DNA of 64,000 nucleotides from Dichetophora obliterata (taxonomy: Eukaryota > Arthropoda > Insecta > Diptera > Sciomyzidae), in the NCBI GenBank assembly GCA_963920525.1, contig OY986435.1, positions 261,890,962-261,954,961 of the forward strand, given 5' to 3'. The position numbers were made by a program, and so were the translations under genes. A model generated the notes under the pieces. It had not been told where the DNA came from, did no database searches, and saw only the letters and a program-made list of their open reading frames with translations. How positions within the stretch are numbered: position 1 is the first letter of the stretch; each line of letters opens with the position of its first letter. Below are positions 1 through 11,008 of this stretch, piece by piece.

Positions 1-253
1 TATTTTTATTTTTGTGAGTTTGATAAGAAATCGTCTCTTAATCTCATATCAATATTTAGCTTGGTTGGAGTTTGTTACTGTCTGTTTTCTTTTAAATAGC
101 TACACCTTTTGCGGATCGTATTTCAGTAATAAAGTAGCATTTGCCAAGCAAGTTTGTTTAGGTGATTTCCATACTATTGTTAATTGATAAACATTATTGA
201 GTTCATTATTTGACAAATTTGATAAACTAATCCGCAAAAAATAGTTATATAGA
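1..253 (+). other. 5' flank / probable 5' UTR of the copper-transporter gene
   Basis: AT-rich sequence directly upstream of the first coding exon at 254. No clear TATA box was seen, and no TGCRCNC-type metal-response element was seen in this short stretch on either strand. Ctr1B genes of flies are known to carry such elements further upstream, which would lie outside the window. Confidence 0.4.
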
Positions 254-328
254 ATGGATCATTCCCACAATCATGGTAGCGGCGGGGACAGCGACGAGAG
301 TGCAGTTTCGTGCCCCATGATCATGGTG
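254..328 (+). CDS. Ctr1B: Ctr-family copper transporter, exon 1 (25 codons)
   Basis: First coding exon of a high-affinity copper(I) importer of the plasma membrane. It starts at the ATG at 254 and reads a His-rich extracellular N-terminus beginning MDHSHNHGSGG and ending CPMIMV. The Met-Ile-Met triplet matches the Mets-type copper-gathering motif just before the first membrane helix in this family. The exon ends at a good donor, GTG|GTGAGT, at 328/329 in phase 0, and joins in frame to the exon at 21424 (FHGGHCERILWKGW). It is too short to be found by length-filtered ORF searches. The joined protein is 178 residues, close to fly Ctr1B and much shorter than Ctr1A or Ctr1C. The paralogue name is inferred from length and from sharing a region with Pox meso; the family assignment is firm. 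Confidence 0.88.
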
Positions 329-334
329 GTGAGT

Positions 335-1250
335 TCACAAGTAACAATGTATGAACTAAAACGTGTTATTAATTAGTTAATTAGTTGAAAAGCTTAGTAA
401 ACACTGCAAAGTTTTGAGTTCAAGAAACAATACTTTCGAACTCCACCATAATATTATGATATGAACACCTTTTATGTGCTTATCTCTCTGCAAATTTTAA
501 AATCCGACAGGTGTTGAACGATTTCCAATTGAATTTGGACTGATATTTTTGTTTCTCAATTAGAGACTTCGTTGGCCATATTTTAGCAAAAGATCTAATA
601 AATAAAGCTTTGTGCTTACGTGACCACTTCTAGTTTCTGAAGTGCGTTAGATTCATATCAAATAAACTTGTTTTTTGCCTTTTTGCTTTTTATCGCGTGT
701 TTTGTTTCTTATTATACACATTTTTTAGAGCATCAGATATCTAGTAGTTAAGTATAACTCTACACAATTGCTTGCAATACAGACCATTCTACCTGAAAAT
801 TTACCAAGAATACCTTTAGATGCTTTTTGCCAAAAACAACTAATGACAAATTTGAGCATAACAAAGTTTGTGAAAAAAAAACAGATGCGCTGTTGGACAC
901 ACGAGAGAAGCAAAGCTTTTTCGCTGTTTCTTAATGAAATAATTTTTAAATTCAAAAATTTTTAGTACCATTATTTAATTATTATTTTATTTTATTACCT
1001 GTTACTTTAATTTTGAACTATTTTTGTAAATGTTTTGAATTATTTTTATGGAAATTTATTAATGAAATTTTTAGTTTATGATATCTAAATAGCAAAAGTT
1101 TATTAAAGGTGTAATATCATCGACATATCTAGCAAATACTGCATCAAAGTTGTCCTTAATCGTGTTGTACAAATATTTAAATCGCTTATCACTCACATCA
1201 GAAGTAGTATGTAAGTAGAAGTATCTCTTTTGTGGTTTGGATAGCTGCTA
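335..1250. other. AT-rich intron sequence, no gene seen
   Basis: No coding frame with family resemblance was seen. The 60-75 codon open frames at 725-965 overlap on both strands and have ordinary AT-rich composition. No clear inverted-end element was resolved. Confidence 0.5.
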
Positions 1251-1282
1251 AATATGTAGCATATACAGCTAGGGATGCAAAC

Positions 1283-1376
1283 GATACATCGATAGTATCG
1301 TCATCGACGATGTATCGTTCATAAACATCGATGTTGACATCGATGTTCTCATGAGTGATAAATCGTAGATACATCG
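1283..1376. repeat. ATCGAT-rich cluster
   Basis: Within about 90 bases, ATCGAT or near-matches recur in direct and inverted form (ACATCGATAGTATCG, ATCGACGATGTATCG, AACATCGATGTTGACATCGATG). The stretch can fold on itself. It resembles TATCGATA-type DRE/BEAF binding sites, but may simply be part of the adjacent mobile element. Confidence 0.35.
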
Positions 1377-1399
1377 GTCTGAAAAGGAAAAAAATTGAT

Positions 1400-1880
1400 A
1401 TCGTTCGCTCATTTTTAAGGCTCAACCAAAATAGACGATTTACTCCGTAACGAGTAAAGGCCCAACCAAAATAGACGAAACGAGACGATAGCATTTTGAC
1501 GAACGTCTGCACTCGTTACGGATGTTTACGGATTTAACCCAAAATGAAACGATTTGCTCAACTCGTCTGAAACAGCTGATCAGTAGGCAATCGAGTTTTA
1601 TTTATTTATTTATATTGTGCATTTTGTAATTTTTAATAAAGATTTGTGAAAAATGAGTGAAATAATGGCGAAATTGAAACAAATTGATGAAAATAAAATA
1701 AAAACGTACTCTGCACAGCTGTTGTTGACGAGTAGCTACGCTAGCAGTTCTTTTTTTACGGAATAATGCGTCTTGTCAAACTGTTTCGTTTAGTTTCGTT
1801 CAGTTACGTTTGCTCATTTTGGGTAACAACATTAATATGTATTTAACCGAACACTTTCGTTTTTGCTCGTTACGGAGCAA
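1400..1880. mobile_element. Probable short inverted-repeat element, decayed
   Basis: Several copies of CTCGTTACGGA and of CAAAATAGACGA-type or CAAAATGA-type sequence occur in opposite orientations at both sides (1438-1560 and 1735-1875), around an AT-rich centre. No clean duplication was identified, so the edges are approximate. Confidence 0.35.
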
Positions 1881-2958
1881 AATTACTGCATTATAATCTA
1901 GAATTAGTCGATAAATATAAGTAGTACATATATTGCTATGTATATTGTTTTGCTTTTTGTATTGTTTCGTTACTTTCAACAGAATGTTTAATTAATCTAA
2001 AAAAATACTAGATATTTTTATTGTATCCACTTAGTTTTAAATAATTCCCAGTGGAGAGCGAATGTATCCATCTTCGAAGACGTCTTTCAAGACAGCAGTC
2101 AGTCTTCGAGGACAGATAGCTCCAACCATATAACTGTGCTCCAACACCATTTCGAACAAATTAGCCAAACGATTTGCAAGACTATTCTTCGCCATGTCTT
2201 CGACGACAGATGGGATCCACGTACTGCTCAATGTACGTGTTCGCTTAAAACCAGTACACCTCTGTTTGTGTTTGCCCCATCGCGCTCTCTTGCTTAATGC
2301 TTTCCACTCTCCCTCATTCCCTTCATGGATCCATCCGTCTTTGAAGCCAGATTTTCTGCTTTTTAATATATATTTTTAAAATTTAAAAAAATTTTTTGAT
2401 AAACATTTCATACGATTTATTTTGCTCCTGAATTTATGAATACAGGTCAGCAAAAAACCCTTATTGTTACTCCGTTGTCTTCAAACACGGCTTCAAAGAC
2501 AACATCTTCGAAGTATACTTTCGCCACTGGCTTTGTATGGAAAAGATTTTTTTTATAACACATACTTATGTATTAATCAGAGCAAATAGTTTTAAAACAG
2601 ATTTTATACTATAAAAAAAGCACGGAAAACAATTTATTTTCTAATTTTATAGCAATTAGAAAGTGCATAGAGGAATAAGAAAAACAAAACTATATGATTC
2701 TATTTATTTAATAGTATAAAAGCCTGTCCTACGACAGGTCCTTCGCACACTTCCTTTTTGGAACCTTTTGCAACCTTCAATACATATCAACTCAGGTGTC
2801 GTTTTGCGGCTGATACAATTATATTTTTTGGTACAATCGACTCAAATCGACTCGAAAGAATTTCATCAAATTCGTCATAACTCTTTTATAAAAGGATGAA
2901 AAAGAGGTAGTTAGATCAAAAACGTACTGTTGTAAAAACCCAATATTGTCGCAGAGAA
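1881..2958. other. Intron sequence with small TTCGAAGAC palindromes, no gene seen
   Basis: CTTCGAAGAC/GTCTTCGA-type motifs recur at about 2060-2200 and 2470-2515 in both orientations, suggesting relics of one inverted-repeat element. No transposase or host coding sequence was recognised. Confidence 0.35.
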
Positions 2959-2966
2959 GCATGAAA

Positions 2967-4024
2967 CAGTGTTACCAACAATTTATTTTGAAAAAGCACC
3001 AAACCAGAAATAAAAACGCGTAATTTTGAAAAAAAAGCACTAAAAATGAAAAAAGCATAAAAAAAACATAAAACCACATTAAATTCAGGTCATTTTAAAA
3101 AGTTTTTAATAACTTAACCATTGAATAAAATAAAAATAAAAAAACAGAGTTAGCTTAAAAAGTAAACAAAAACAAATCTTAGTTTTTATATTAAAAAATG
3201 TATATACGTTAATAAAAATATATTAAATTATAATAGAATACAATGAACTTATTTCATCAATTTCCGAATCATTTTCCTTTTGCCACAGTATACATTCCAT
3301 ATGATATTTTGATCTTTTATAAGTTTCATTAGAATTAATTTTACAGAGGACTTAGTCCGGTATATTAAAAGAATCACAACAATAATTTTTAATAATAAAC
3401 TATACTTAACGTGTAATAATGAGTTTGATGAATACGATTTCTTATTTTTGTTTTAAAATGATTCTTCATACTAAAAACTCTTTCTACTACTGCATTGGAA
3501 TACGGAAAAGACAAAAGACGTATGCAAAAATCAGCTAAATATTGAAAAGGGTTTATTTCTAAAGCATTTTGAAATTGGTTTACTTCAATCCAAAATTTGT
3601 CAGCACGATCAACAGATTTCCACTTTTGAAAAAGAATATTTTTTTAAGCTGACCTCAATGCTAGAAATTATTTCCGGATTTGAGATAAATTCAAGAACAA
3701 GAAGCATAAAATCCTTTGGTTTATTTGAAAGTATGTTATCAGCACTTAAAAATTGTAGTTGGCATCCTGGCCCGAATTTCATATATAAGGCTCTTTGTGA
3801 ATAAAACTGTGAATAAAAATGTGCTGTTTAATTTTTTTTTTATTCAGTTCTGCAAGCATATATTTTTAGGTTTGTACTCGAAAAGCACTAAAAGCACTAG
3901 ATTTAAAAAAGAAATGCACCAAATTCAGTGCTTTTTTTCTAGTGCTTTTTATAAATTAAAAACGCGTCTTGCAACATCAAAAAGCACTAGATCTAGTGCT
4001 TTTAGCACTAAATTGGCAACACTG
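2967..4024 (-). mobile_element. hAT transposon, 1058 bp, internally decayed
   Basis: The ends are CAGTGTTACCAACAATTTA (left) and CAGTGTTGCCAATTTAGTGC (right, read inward). They are flanked by a perfect 8-bp duplication GCATGAAA at 2959-2966 and 4025-4032. CAGTG ends with an 8-bp duplication are characteristic of hAT. A readable hAT C-terminal dimerisation segment lies on the minus strand inside. Many AAAAGCACTA motifs sit in the right end, as is usual for subterminal transposase-binding repeats. Confidence 0.85.
3389..3625 (-). pseudogene. hAT transposase, C-terminal dimerisation domain fragment
   Basis: Minus-strand frame without its own ATG. It reads WKSVDRADKFWIEV, then QYLADFCIRLLSFPYSNAVV, then ERVFSMKNHFKTKIRNRIHQ, and stops at 3391. 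The string PYSNAxxERVFS followed by KTKxRNR is the hATC signature. Upstream (about 3626-3720) the same protein continues in another frame (LEFISNPEIISSIEV), so there is at least one frameshift. The catalytic core was not found. Confidence 0.75.
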
Positions 4025-4217
4025 GCATGAAATATATTTTCTGTGCATACTTTCAGGCTGAACATTTTTGAGAACATTGTGTCTTGTAAAATTACTTGAC
4101 TGTCCAAAAATAATTATAATTTGAGAAATACTGTGTGCGGAGCAGCAGCTTGCCTTTAATGTATTAAGATGTGCATACTTTCAAGCTAAGCAGTTGCTAA
4201 ACACTAACTGCTTTAGT

Positions 4218-4616
4218 GCATTATTCTGTATCACGAACAAGCACACCAACGATGAGAAAGACACGAGTTCTCATCGTTGGTGTGCTTCTTCGTGATACAG
4301 AATAATGCAGTTATTCTGTACAACGAAAATGCACACCAACGAAAAGCAAGACACGAGAAGCAATACTTTTTTCTATACGAAATTCTATTGCTTGTCTTGC
4401 TTGTCGTTGATGCGCTGCTTGGTGATACAGAATAATGCACTAAGATACTTTCTGGTGCAACAAATCTTCAGGTAATACTAACTGCATTATTCTGTATCAC
4501 GAAGAAGCACACCAACGATCAGAAAGACACGCGAAGCAATACTTTCTTCCATACAAAATTGTATTGCTTCTCGTGTCTTTCTCATCGTTGCTGTGCTTCT
4601 TCGTGATACAGAATAA
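4218..4616. repeat. Three adjacent hairpin units (GCATTATTCTGTATCACGAA family)
   Basis: Unit 1 (4218-4308), unit 2 (4307-4438) and unit 3 (4484-4616) are each near-palindromic. Each opens with GCATTATTCTGTATCACGAA or a close variant, followed by an arm containing AAGCACACCAACGATGAGAA, and closes with its reverse complement. Units 1 and 2 share their GC boundary. These are tiny foldback MITEs with no coding capacity. Confidence 0.75.
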
Positions 4617-4624
4617 GTCAGTTA

Positions 4625-5284
4625 ATATTGAATGCAGCGAAGAATATTAGAACAGTTGGTAGTTATTTTTTGTTGGTGGTTATTTTTTGGAGGTTATTTT
4701 TCGAAATGTTATATTGTGGTAAGAACATAGGAAAAATAAATACAATTGATTTTTTAGATGAACAAAGTTATAAAACAAAATAACTTTCAAATTTAAATTT
4801 AAATTCAACATTAATGTGTATGTTGATTTTAAGCAAAAATAAAGTTTTCCAATCAAACATTAAACAATTAGGATTTGAATCTATTTTTATTTTTAAATAT
4901 TGTGTGTGAATTTCCTTTTATGCAAAATAAACATTTAAAAAAGAACACTTTTTCGATTTTCTAAAAAATTTTTATTTCCGGAAGCCTCAATAACTTTTAG
5001 TTTCACATAGATTTTAGATGTTTTTTATGTGTGCTTCATTGCAAAAAAAAAACAATATCTTTCAATTATAAAAATGATTTGAAATTTTTTTCAGTTCAGT
5101 TACAATCACGTGACTAATCGCGGGATTCCGGGATCGCCAAACAACTCGAAATTTCAGGCCCTATTCATGACGCAACAAGGCGTTGAGAATTGAACATTCA
5201 TTATGTTCCTATTCAGTTTGATTCAGCCTGAATTGATTGAAAAGTATGATTGAAACTGGGCTTACTTAAGATCATAAAAAAATC
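4625..5284. other. AT-rich intron sequence, nothing recognised
   Basis: No coding frame, inverted ends or tandem structure were noticed beyond homopolymer runs. Confidence 0.4.
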
Positions 5285-5470
5285 TCATTTTTGGGGCCAC
5301 CATAGTGTAAAAAACTTTTCGAAATGCTTCCTTCAGATTCGAAATCAGCGACCAGCACATCTACAAAGAGCATAAGGCCAAAACACATTTTTAAGGTCAA
5401 CCCTACTTTTTAAAATTTTTTTAAATTCTAACATAAGATTCAAAATCAGCCACCCCTTAATATTGCCAGC
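5285..5470. repeat. Dispersed repeat copy, split by the next element
   Basis: This stretch contains GGCCACCATAGTG, TTCAGATTCGAAATCAGCGA and TACAAAGAGCATAAGGCC. The same order of motifs recurs at about 6405-6625, where it appears twice in tandem. The TTCAGATTCGAAATCAG core also recurs in the foldback element at 27786-29688, so these belong to one repeat group. Confidence 0.5.
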
Positions 5471-5535
5471 ACATTCCAGTTGAAAAAGAGCCCTGCTGAA
5501 TTTCGCCCGCAACATGCCTCGGAAGGACAGGAGAG

Positions 5536-5815
5536 ATGCTCGCCACCATACCCGCTTACATATTTTTTTTATAGGCATGCCCTAGGCCGGCATGTTTGCC
5601 AAATGAGCTGCTGTTGCAGCAATGCAGCATGCATTTTATGGTATGAATGCAGAAGGTATACATGTCTGCCAAATGAACTGCCTTAGCAGCATTCGTACCA
5701 TGAGATGCATTCTGCATTGCTGCTACGGCAGTTCATTTGACAGATATTTGACAGACATGCCGTTTTAGGACACGCCTATAGAAAAAAATGTATAAGTGGG
5801 CATGGAGGCGAGCAT
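5536..5815. mobile_element. Foldback element with long imperfect arms
   Basis: Left end ATGCTCGCCACCATACCCGC and right end, read inward, ATGCTCGCCTCCATGCCCAC. The arms continue inward through TATAGGCATGCC and CGGCATGT, then AATGAACTGCC/GCAGCAATGCAG motifs, to a centre near 5675. It has no coding capacity. The duplication was not resolved. Confidence 0.65.
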
Positions 5816-5959
5816 GCTTGCTGAATTTTCAAGTAATGTTGTAATGTTCGCTTTGTTATTATAAGCAATTTATGCAAAATACAGAACAAAATCTCTAAAA
5901 AAAACTGAACAAACTAAAAAAAAACCAAAACAAAAAGCCATTAAGAAAAAAAAAAATTA

Positions 5960-6045
5960 TGTCTCTGATGGGATTTGAACCATTACTCAAGATTCCAAAA
6001 TACATGAATAAAAACCAAAGCGCAAGCTAACTGACGCATTGGCAC
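5960..6045 (-). repeat. tRNA-like relic
   Basis: Read on the minus strand, a D-arm-like segment (TAGCTTGCGCTTTGG at 6015-6029) precedes GGTTCAAATCCC (5970-5981), a good RNA polymerase III B box. The cloverleaf does not close as a functional tRNA. It is probably the head of a tRNA-derived SINE or a tRNA pseudogene. Confidence 0.35.
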
Positions 6046-6920
6046 TGTTGTGATTGTGTCGAAATAATATACATAACAACATTGTATCATCAAAAATGCT
6101 TCGACGAAAACACAAAGTGTCGGATAGTTACAAAAATCATGAAAATATTGAAGTTTTTAACCCTTAAAATTAATCGGAATTGTGCAAACATGACTCTTTA
6201 TTATGATACAGTCGTTATTATACTTATATTGAATGTGTTTATGTTGTGCTATAAAAGAACTTAGTTCTTACTGTACTGATGCTTTTTGTTTATAAATAAT
6301 TAAAAATATAATGCACCTTACTTAAAAGTTAAGAGGAAGTTTTTAAAATTTAAAAAATAGACCTTTTAGCATTAAAATTATAACCTGCTACATTTTTTCC
6401 ATTGGCAGGCCTGATTTGTTTTTCATCTGGGATACACAAAGAGTATAAAGCAAAAAAATATATTTTCAGGGTCCACCCTAGTGCAAAAAAACTTTTTGAA
6501 ATTCTAACATCAGATTCAAAATCAGCGATCAAAGAGTACAAAGAGCGCATCTACAAAGAGTACAAAGCCATAAAACACATTTTTAGGGTCCACCTAGTGG
6601 CAAAAAACTTTTTGAAATTCTAACCAAAAAATACTCTATAGCCATCAGACACATCAGTTTCACATCAGGAGAGACATCAGAGACATATTTATATATATAG
6701 ATAATAAGCAAAAAGATATATAATAAACCTATAAAAAATCAAAGCAATAAACAAACATGATTGTTTGCTGGGATGTTTTGCATTGTTTAGACGTGTATAA
6801 ATGTGCTGTAGATGAAAAAAGTAACATAAGATTTCACATAGTTTTAGGCTTAAAAATTATATATCGCACATAATTGCCATGGATAGAATGAACGCAACCA
6901 ACAAGGTAGGTAGTCATTAA
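6046..6920. other. Intron sequence with a second copy of the 5.3 kb repeat
   Basis: At about 6405-6625, TTTTCAGGGTCCACCCTAGT/TTTTTAGGGTCCACCTAGTG units separated by about 120 bases match the repeat at 5285-5470. Outside this, no coding or inverted-end signal was recognised. Confidence 0.45.
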
Positions 6921-7109
6921 GGGCCAGTTTTTCAGTACAAGTTTAAAGTCTAGTTAATTTAAACCGAGCTTAACTCTACAAAATTGGACGTTAAAACTCG
7001 GTTTAGTTTTAACCGTTTTCTAGTTAAACCGCGTTTAAGCGTCCAATTTTGGTGAGTTAAGCTAGGTTTAATTTAAAAAAAGTTTAAACTCGTACTAAAA
7101 AAGTAGCCC
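6921..7109. mobile_element. 189-bp MITE with TAA duplication
   Basis: Nearly palindromic element. Left end GGGCCAGTTTTTCAGTACAA, right end read inward GGGCTACTTTTTTAGTACGA, flanked by TAA at 6918-6920 and 7110-7112. A 3-bp TAA/TTA duplication with a GGG-starting end is typical of PIF/Harbinger-derived MITEs. Most of its length is one hairpin of TTTAAACC/GGTTTAA motifs. Confidence 0.8.
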
Positions 7110-7375
7110 TAAGTGTTAAATATAAAAAATTTTTGAATATTACAGGTGAACATTAAAACACAAACAAAAAACAATTAAACCTCGCTTGAAAATCAGTGTT
7201 TGTCGGACACATATTTAAGTAAGATGTGTCAGTCAGACACTGAAGCCAATTTGGGCTTACTAGCAACGTTTTCTGTACCAAATTTAGTAAAAATTATGAT
7301 AGACAAATTTAAACTCCATGCTTACTAGTGGATTGTTTTTGAACAATTCTTTTAAATCACTGCATATAATTCATG

Positions 7376-7511
7376 GGCCCATTATCATAGTCAAAATAAA
7401 AGTCTACTCTAAATTTAGTATAAGCACTTTTGACAGTTTTTTTAATATATAATATGTTGTCAAATAGCTTAAATTTAGAGTCGACTTTTATTTTGACTAT
7501 GGTAATGGGCC
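7376..7511. mobile_element. 136-bp hairpin MITE with ATG duplication
   Basis: Arms of about 44 bases: left begins GGCCCATTATCATAGTCAAA and right, read inward, GGCCCATTACCATAGTCAAA. Direct repeats of ATG occur at 7373-7375 and 7512-7514. No coding capacity. Confidence 0.75.
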
Positions 7512-7514
7512 ATG

Positions 7515-7935
7515 GTTCCTGAACGCATTTTAATATTTTTTTCAAGTCACACTTGGAAATAAAAACGGGAAGCCATACTGTGATTCGTCCCCTAAACCGA
7601 AATCAAAATATTTTTGATATTGAATAAGGAAATATTTATATAATTTAGGTAGAACATCTACGAAAACAGTCAGGTTAATACGTTTAAAAAAAAAGAATTT
7701 ACATTTACATTCGCCATAGCTTTATTTACCATTAAAATGAAACTAATAATTTCTTATTCGCTATCAAAAAAATTTGGTTTTGATCTAAGGAATTAAATCA
7801 TTGTGTGGTTTCCCGAATTTTTTACCTTGAAAAGGAAAGTATGTAGGAGATATCTGGTAGTAGCGACAACTCTCTTTTTTAATATTTTTTGTTGGATTAT
7901 ACGGATTTTAAATCCAAATGTGGGAAAATTTAAGG
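7515..7935. other. Intron sequence, nothing recognised
   Basis: AT-rich, with no coding frame or element ends recognised. Confidence 0.4.
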
Positions 7936-7939
7936 CTGC

Positions 7940-8330
7940 TCGTTATTGGTTTAGAAGTTATAGGCCTCCAAAGTTGCAAAAACGGCCTACAAATCTTGCT
8001 GTTTTTTTTGTGTTTCACAATATGGGTATCGAAAGAAAAGTAATGCTAGTACCTATTCAACGAGGTATCAAACATGAAAATCCATTCATAACTTTTTTAG
8101 ATATACTTATTCTTATATTTACAATTTGTCTGAAAAACTAGTGATTTCCCTTTTACGAAAGCACAACACTAAAAATGTTTATATATATAAAATTTATGCA
8201 TGGATTTTTATGTTTGGTACCTTGTATAGGTGCTTTAATAACCTATCTTATGATAAAAATATGCAAGATTTGTAGACCATTTTTTCCAACTTTGAAGGCC
8301 TATAACTTTTAACCCAATTGCAAGCGGCCT
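7940..8330. repeat. Imperfect palindrome, about 390 bp
   Basis: TAGAAGTTATAGGCCTCCAA at about 7950 is mirrored by the reverse complement of TTGAAGGCCTATAACTTTTA at about 8295. Inner segments (GGCCTACAAATCTTGC, CATGAAAATCCAT, GGTACC/CCTTG near 8210) are mirrored too, with the centre near 8135. It is likely a foldback transposon. The open frame at 7803-8141 crosses one arm and is not credited as a gene. Confidence 0.55.
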
Positions 8331-8664
8331 GCAATTTTTTGTATAAAAAAAAGTATAGCAGTGAGGGGACTGCCGACCGAAGCGAAAACATATATGTAAA
8401 ATATTATTATTCCCTGAAAGACTTTGTCCTGCCACGGATCGAGTTACTGCTATATAAGAATTTTCATGCTAATCGGAAAAAATTTTATATTTTCACCCCC
8501 TCAACCTTTCAACCTCAATCTTTCAAAATATTTTTTGTTCAGATAGCTTTTTTTAATAATTACACCAAACTATATTATTACATTTAAATTGAATATTGTT
8601 GATATAAAAATAAAATACAGGGAGCACTATTGAATGAAAAATAATCCTCGAAAAGGATATTTAA

Positions 8665-8852
8665 TTTTTTTTCTTTCAATGTTTATGTAGAGCTGTAGAT
8701 AAAATAAAATAAATTTACTTTTTCTAAATATGATATTTTGTTTGATGGGTCTTGAAGTCTCTTTTAATGCCTGCATTTGAGATCTTGCTACAAGGAAAAC
8801 AGAAAACATAGCAAGCAAAGTGCAGTTTATTTTCTGCCCCCGATTCGGTTTA
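8665..8852 (-). repeat. Repeat family E, copy 1 (uninterrupted)
   Basis: Read on the minus strand it contains TTTGCTTGCTATGTTTTCTG, GTAGCAAGATCTCAAATGCA and GGCATTAAAAGAGACTTCA. It then runs through TTTATTTTATTTTATCTACA to CTCTACATAAACATTGAAAG. The same sequence occurs at 11879-12806, but there with two insertions. This copy therefore preserves the empty sites. Confidence 0.7.
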
Positions 8853-8869
8853 TTCTTACATCCGGTTCA

Positions 8870-9485
8870 TCATTAATGCACATTATTTTCATCTTTTATC
8901 ACTTCATTATATTTTAAATTATGGGTTTTAATATAAAAAACAAAGTAAAACATAAACAAAAATATAAATTAAACTTATTGAAATAATTAATATACACTTA
9001 AAATACATAATAATACACACATACATAAAATTTGTATTTACATACATTTCATTGAATTTCATTTCATTACAGCTTATTGTCTTGACAGGCAATAATTCAT
9101 TGCTTTCCATCTGTCAATTGTCAATTATTGCTCATCAAGATAACTCAATTGCCATGGTTGGCGATTCATGGCGAGCAATATTGCTTTCCATGTATTGCCA
9201 AGCAATGAGCTGTATTTTTTCTTGTTTGACAGCCATTTTTCATTTTTCTCTATAATCTATAAAAATCAAGTAGCGTGCAGAATAAATTAATAAAATAATA
9301 AATTTATATAATAAATGATAAAATTATATGTTGATTTCGTAACATGACAAAACCCACCCTTGAAATATTGCCATTGCTTGCAATGGAATTTGACAGATGG
9401 TAAGCAATGGATTATTGCATATTAATCATTGCATTATACTTTTAAAAAAGATCAAGCTACTATAGGCTTATGGTAGCTGAAATAA
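8870..9485. other. Intron sequence with weak internal inverted repeats
   Basis: Motifs such as AATTCATTGCTTTCCATCTG (about 9092) are roughly mirrored by CCATTGCTTGCAATGG and TTTGACAGATGGTAAGCAAT near 9370-9410, suggesting a decayed inverted-repeat element at about 9070-9430. No gene recognised. Confidence 0.4.
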
Positions 9486-9932
9486 AAGCGAATTTACACG
9501 ATTCACTATCATCGTTCACTTTGGATGAATCATCTAATTTGTTAAATGTAAATAAAGTTTCATCTTTTAAATGAAGATGATTGTCATCCACATTGAACAG
9601 TGAAAGAAGTAGAAGGTCTTTCTACTTTTGATGAAAGTGAAAGCAAACCGAACTGATGTGTCATTCGTACTAAAACGCAATTGAAAGGTGTTAACATAAT
9701 TTCAAGCAGAAAGTTTATATTTTTTTTTATTTAATTGCTGAATAGCTTTTATTTACTTAATTTTTTAAAAGTCAATAAAATTAATCAGCCAGAGAATATA
9801 TTTTGACATTCAACACCGAATCATCCATCAAATTTCAAATTTACACTTTGAATAATGTAAATTAAAAATTCATTCACTGTCATCGTTCAACGTTCACTAT
9901 CATCGTTTTGAGTGAAATGTGTAAATTCGCCT
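9486..9932 (-). mobile_element. 447-bp MITE (family Hb), uninterrupted copy
   Basis: Ends AAGCGAATTTACACGATTCA and, read inward, AGGCGAATTTACACATTTCA, with TAA duplicated at 9483-9485 and 9933-9935. The 3-bp TAA duplication fits PIF/Harbinger-type elements. A sibling in the opposite orientation, about 449 bp after removing its own insertion, lies at 13038-15241. Confidence 0.85.
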
Positions 9933-9979
9933 TAAGAAACAAAAAATTTTGGAGGATGCAGTTCCAGTCATGATGAAAT

Positions 9980-10290
9980 TATTAATAGGTAGCCTTGACA
10001 ACTACTTACTTTCTCACGAGCTGCTAATTCAAACAAAAGAAAACAATATAAAGTGCTTGTGTCACACACATTGGCAGCCTTCAGCGGAGTCAATAGTTGG
10101 CAACTGTCTTTTTTTACATTTGAGTGAGAACCTTTGTAATTAAATGATCCATTCACAGCAGGTGACTCCTCTGAATGCGGCCAATGTGTTTGACACACGT
10201 TCTCTATTTTGTTTTCTTTTGCTTGACATTCGATGGTCAAAACACGAAATGTCACTCCTACCTATTACTTATTATACCATATCCCATGTC
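9980..10290. mobile_element. Palindromic MITE, edges approximate
   Basis: CAGCCTTCAGCGGAGTC (left arm) mirrors GACTCCTCTGAATGCGGCC (right arm), and CACACACATTGG mirrors CCAATGTGTTTGACACACG, about a centre near 10128. The outer part, ATAGGTAGCCTTGACAACTA followed by CTCACGAGCTGC, resembles 43950-43990. This explains why both strands show open frames of similar length here. Confidence 0.5.
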
Positions 10291-10360
10291 CCAGTCAGAG
10301 AATATGCTGGCGACATTTATAAAACTACAAATGTTTTTATATTGGTCATGAAACTCAAAA

Positions 10361-10861
10361 GGGGCCCTCAAACGATACTACATGACGGACGTACATGTAG
10401 TTCGATAAAGTAACGGGACTTTTTTCGTTGCCCTCACACACATCGCACATGACGGATAGACTTCATTATTTTTTAGCTGCCGAAGAGTTAACATCAATTA
10501 AAAATATTAATATTAATTCTTTTGAACATTTATTTTTATGTTTTCTGCTTTAAATATTCTAAGCCATCACAATTTTAGGTAAAGATAAAAAAATTCGCGT
10601 CAAAATATAATATTTCTTACGTTCGGCAGCTCTGCCACGAGATGTGCTCTCTCTGAAAATTTTCAACAAATGGCAAAATGTACTAAGTTGGATGGCCGCG
10701 CACGCAAACGGAACTACATGTCGGACGTACTTAGCAAAAAGTCAAAATTTTTCAACTTCCATCGGACATATCCATCCGCCTTGATTTCTTGCACACGAAC
10801 GATACTACATGTGTGATGACTTGACAGGTCGGATGGACATGTAGTATCGTTTGAGGGCCCC
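10361..10861. mobile_element. 501-bp MITE with GGGGCCCTCAAACG ends
   Basis: Left end GGGGCCCTCAAACGATACTA, and the right end read inward is the same 20 bases. Inside, TACATGTAG-type palindromes lie next to the ends. The flanks read AAA on the left and TAA on the right, so the duplication is uncertain. Confidence 0.8.
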
Positions 10862-11008
10862 TAAATACACGCTCTTGGATATTGGCTACCAGGCGCTCAG
10901 CAAATGCAGCAAGCATGGCAAAATTAGGCAAGGTAGTGTTAGGGCGGAGAGCCGGTGACTGACACTTTCGAAACGAAGTTGACATATCATACAAAATCTG
11001 CAACCAAT

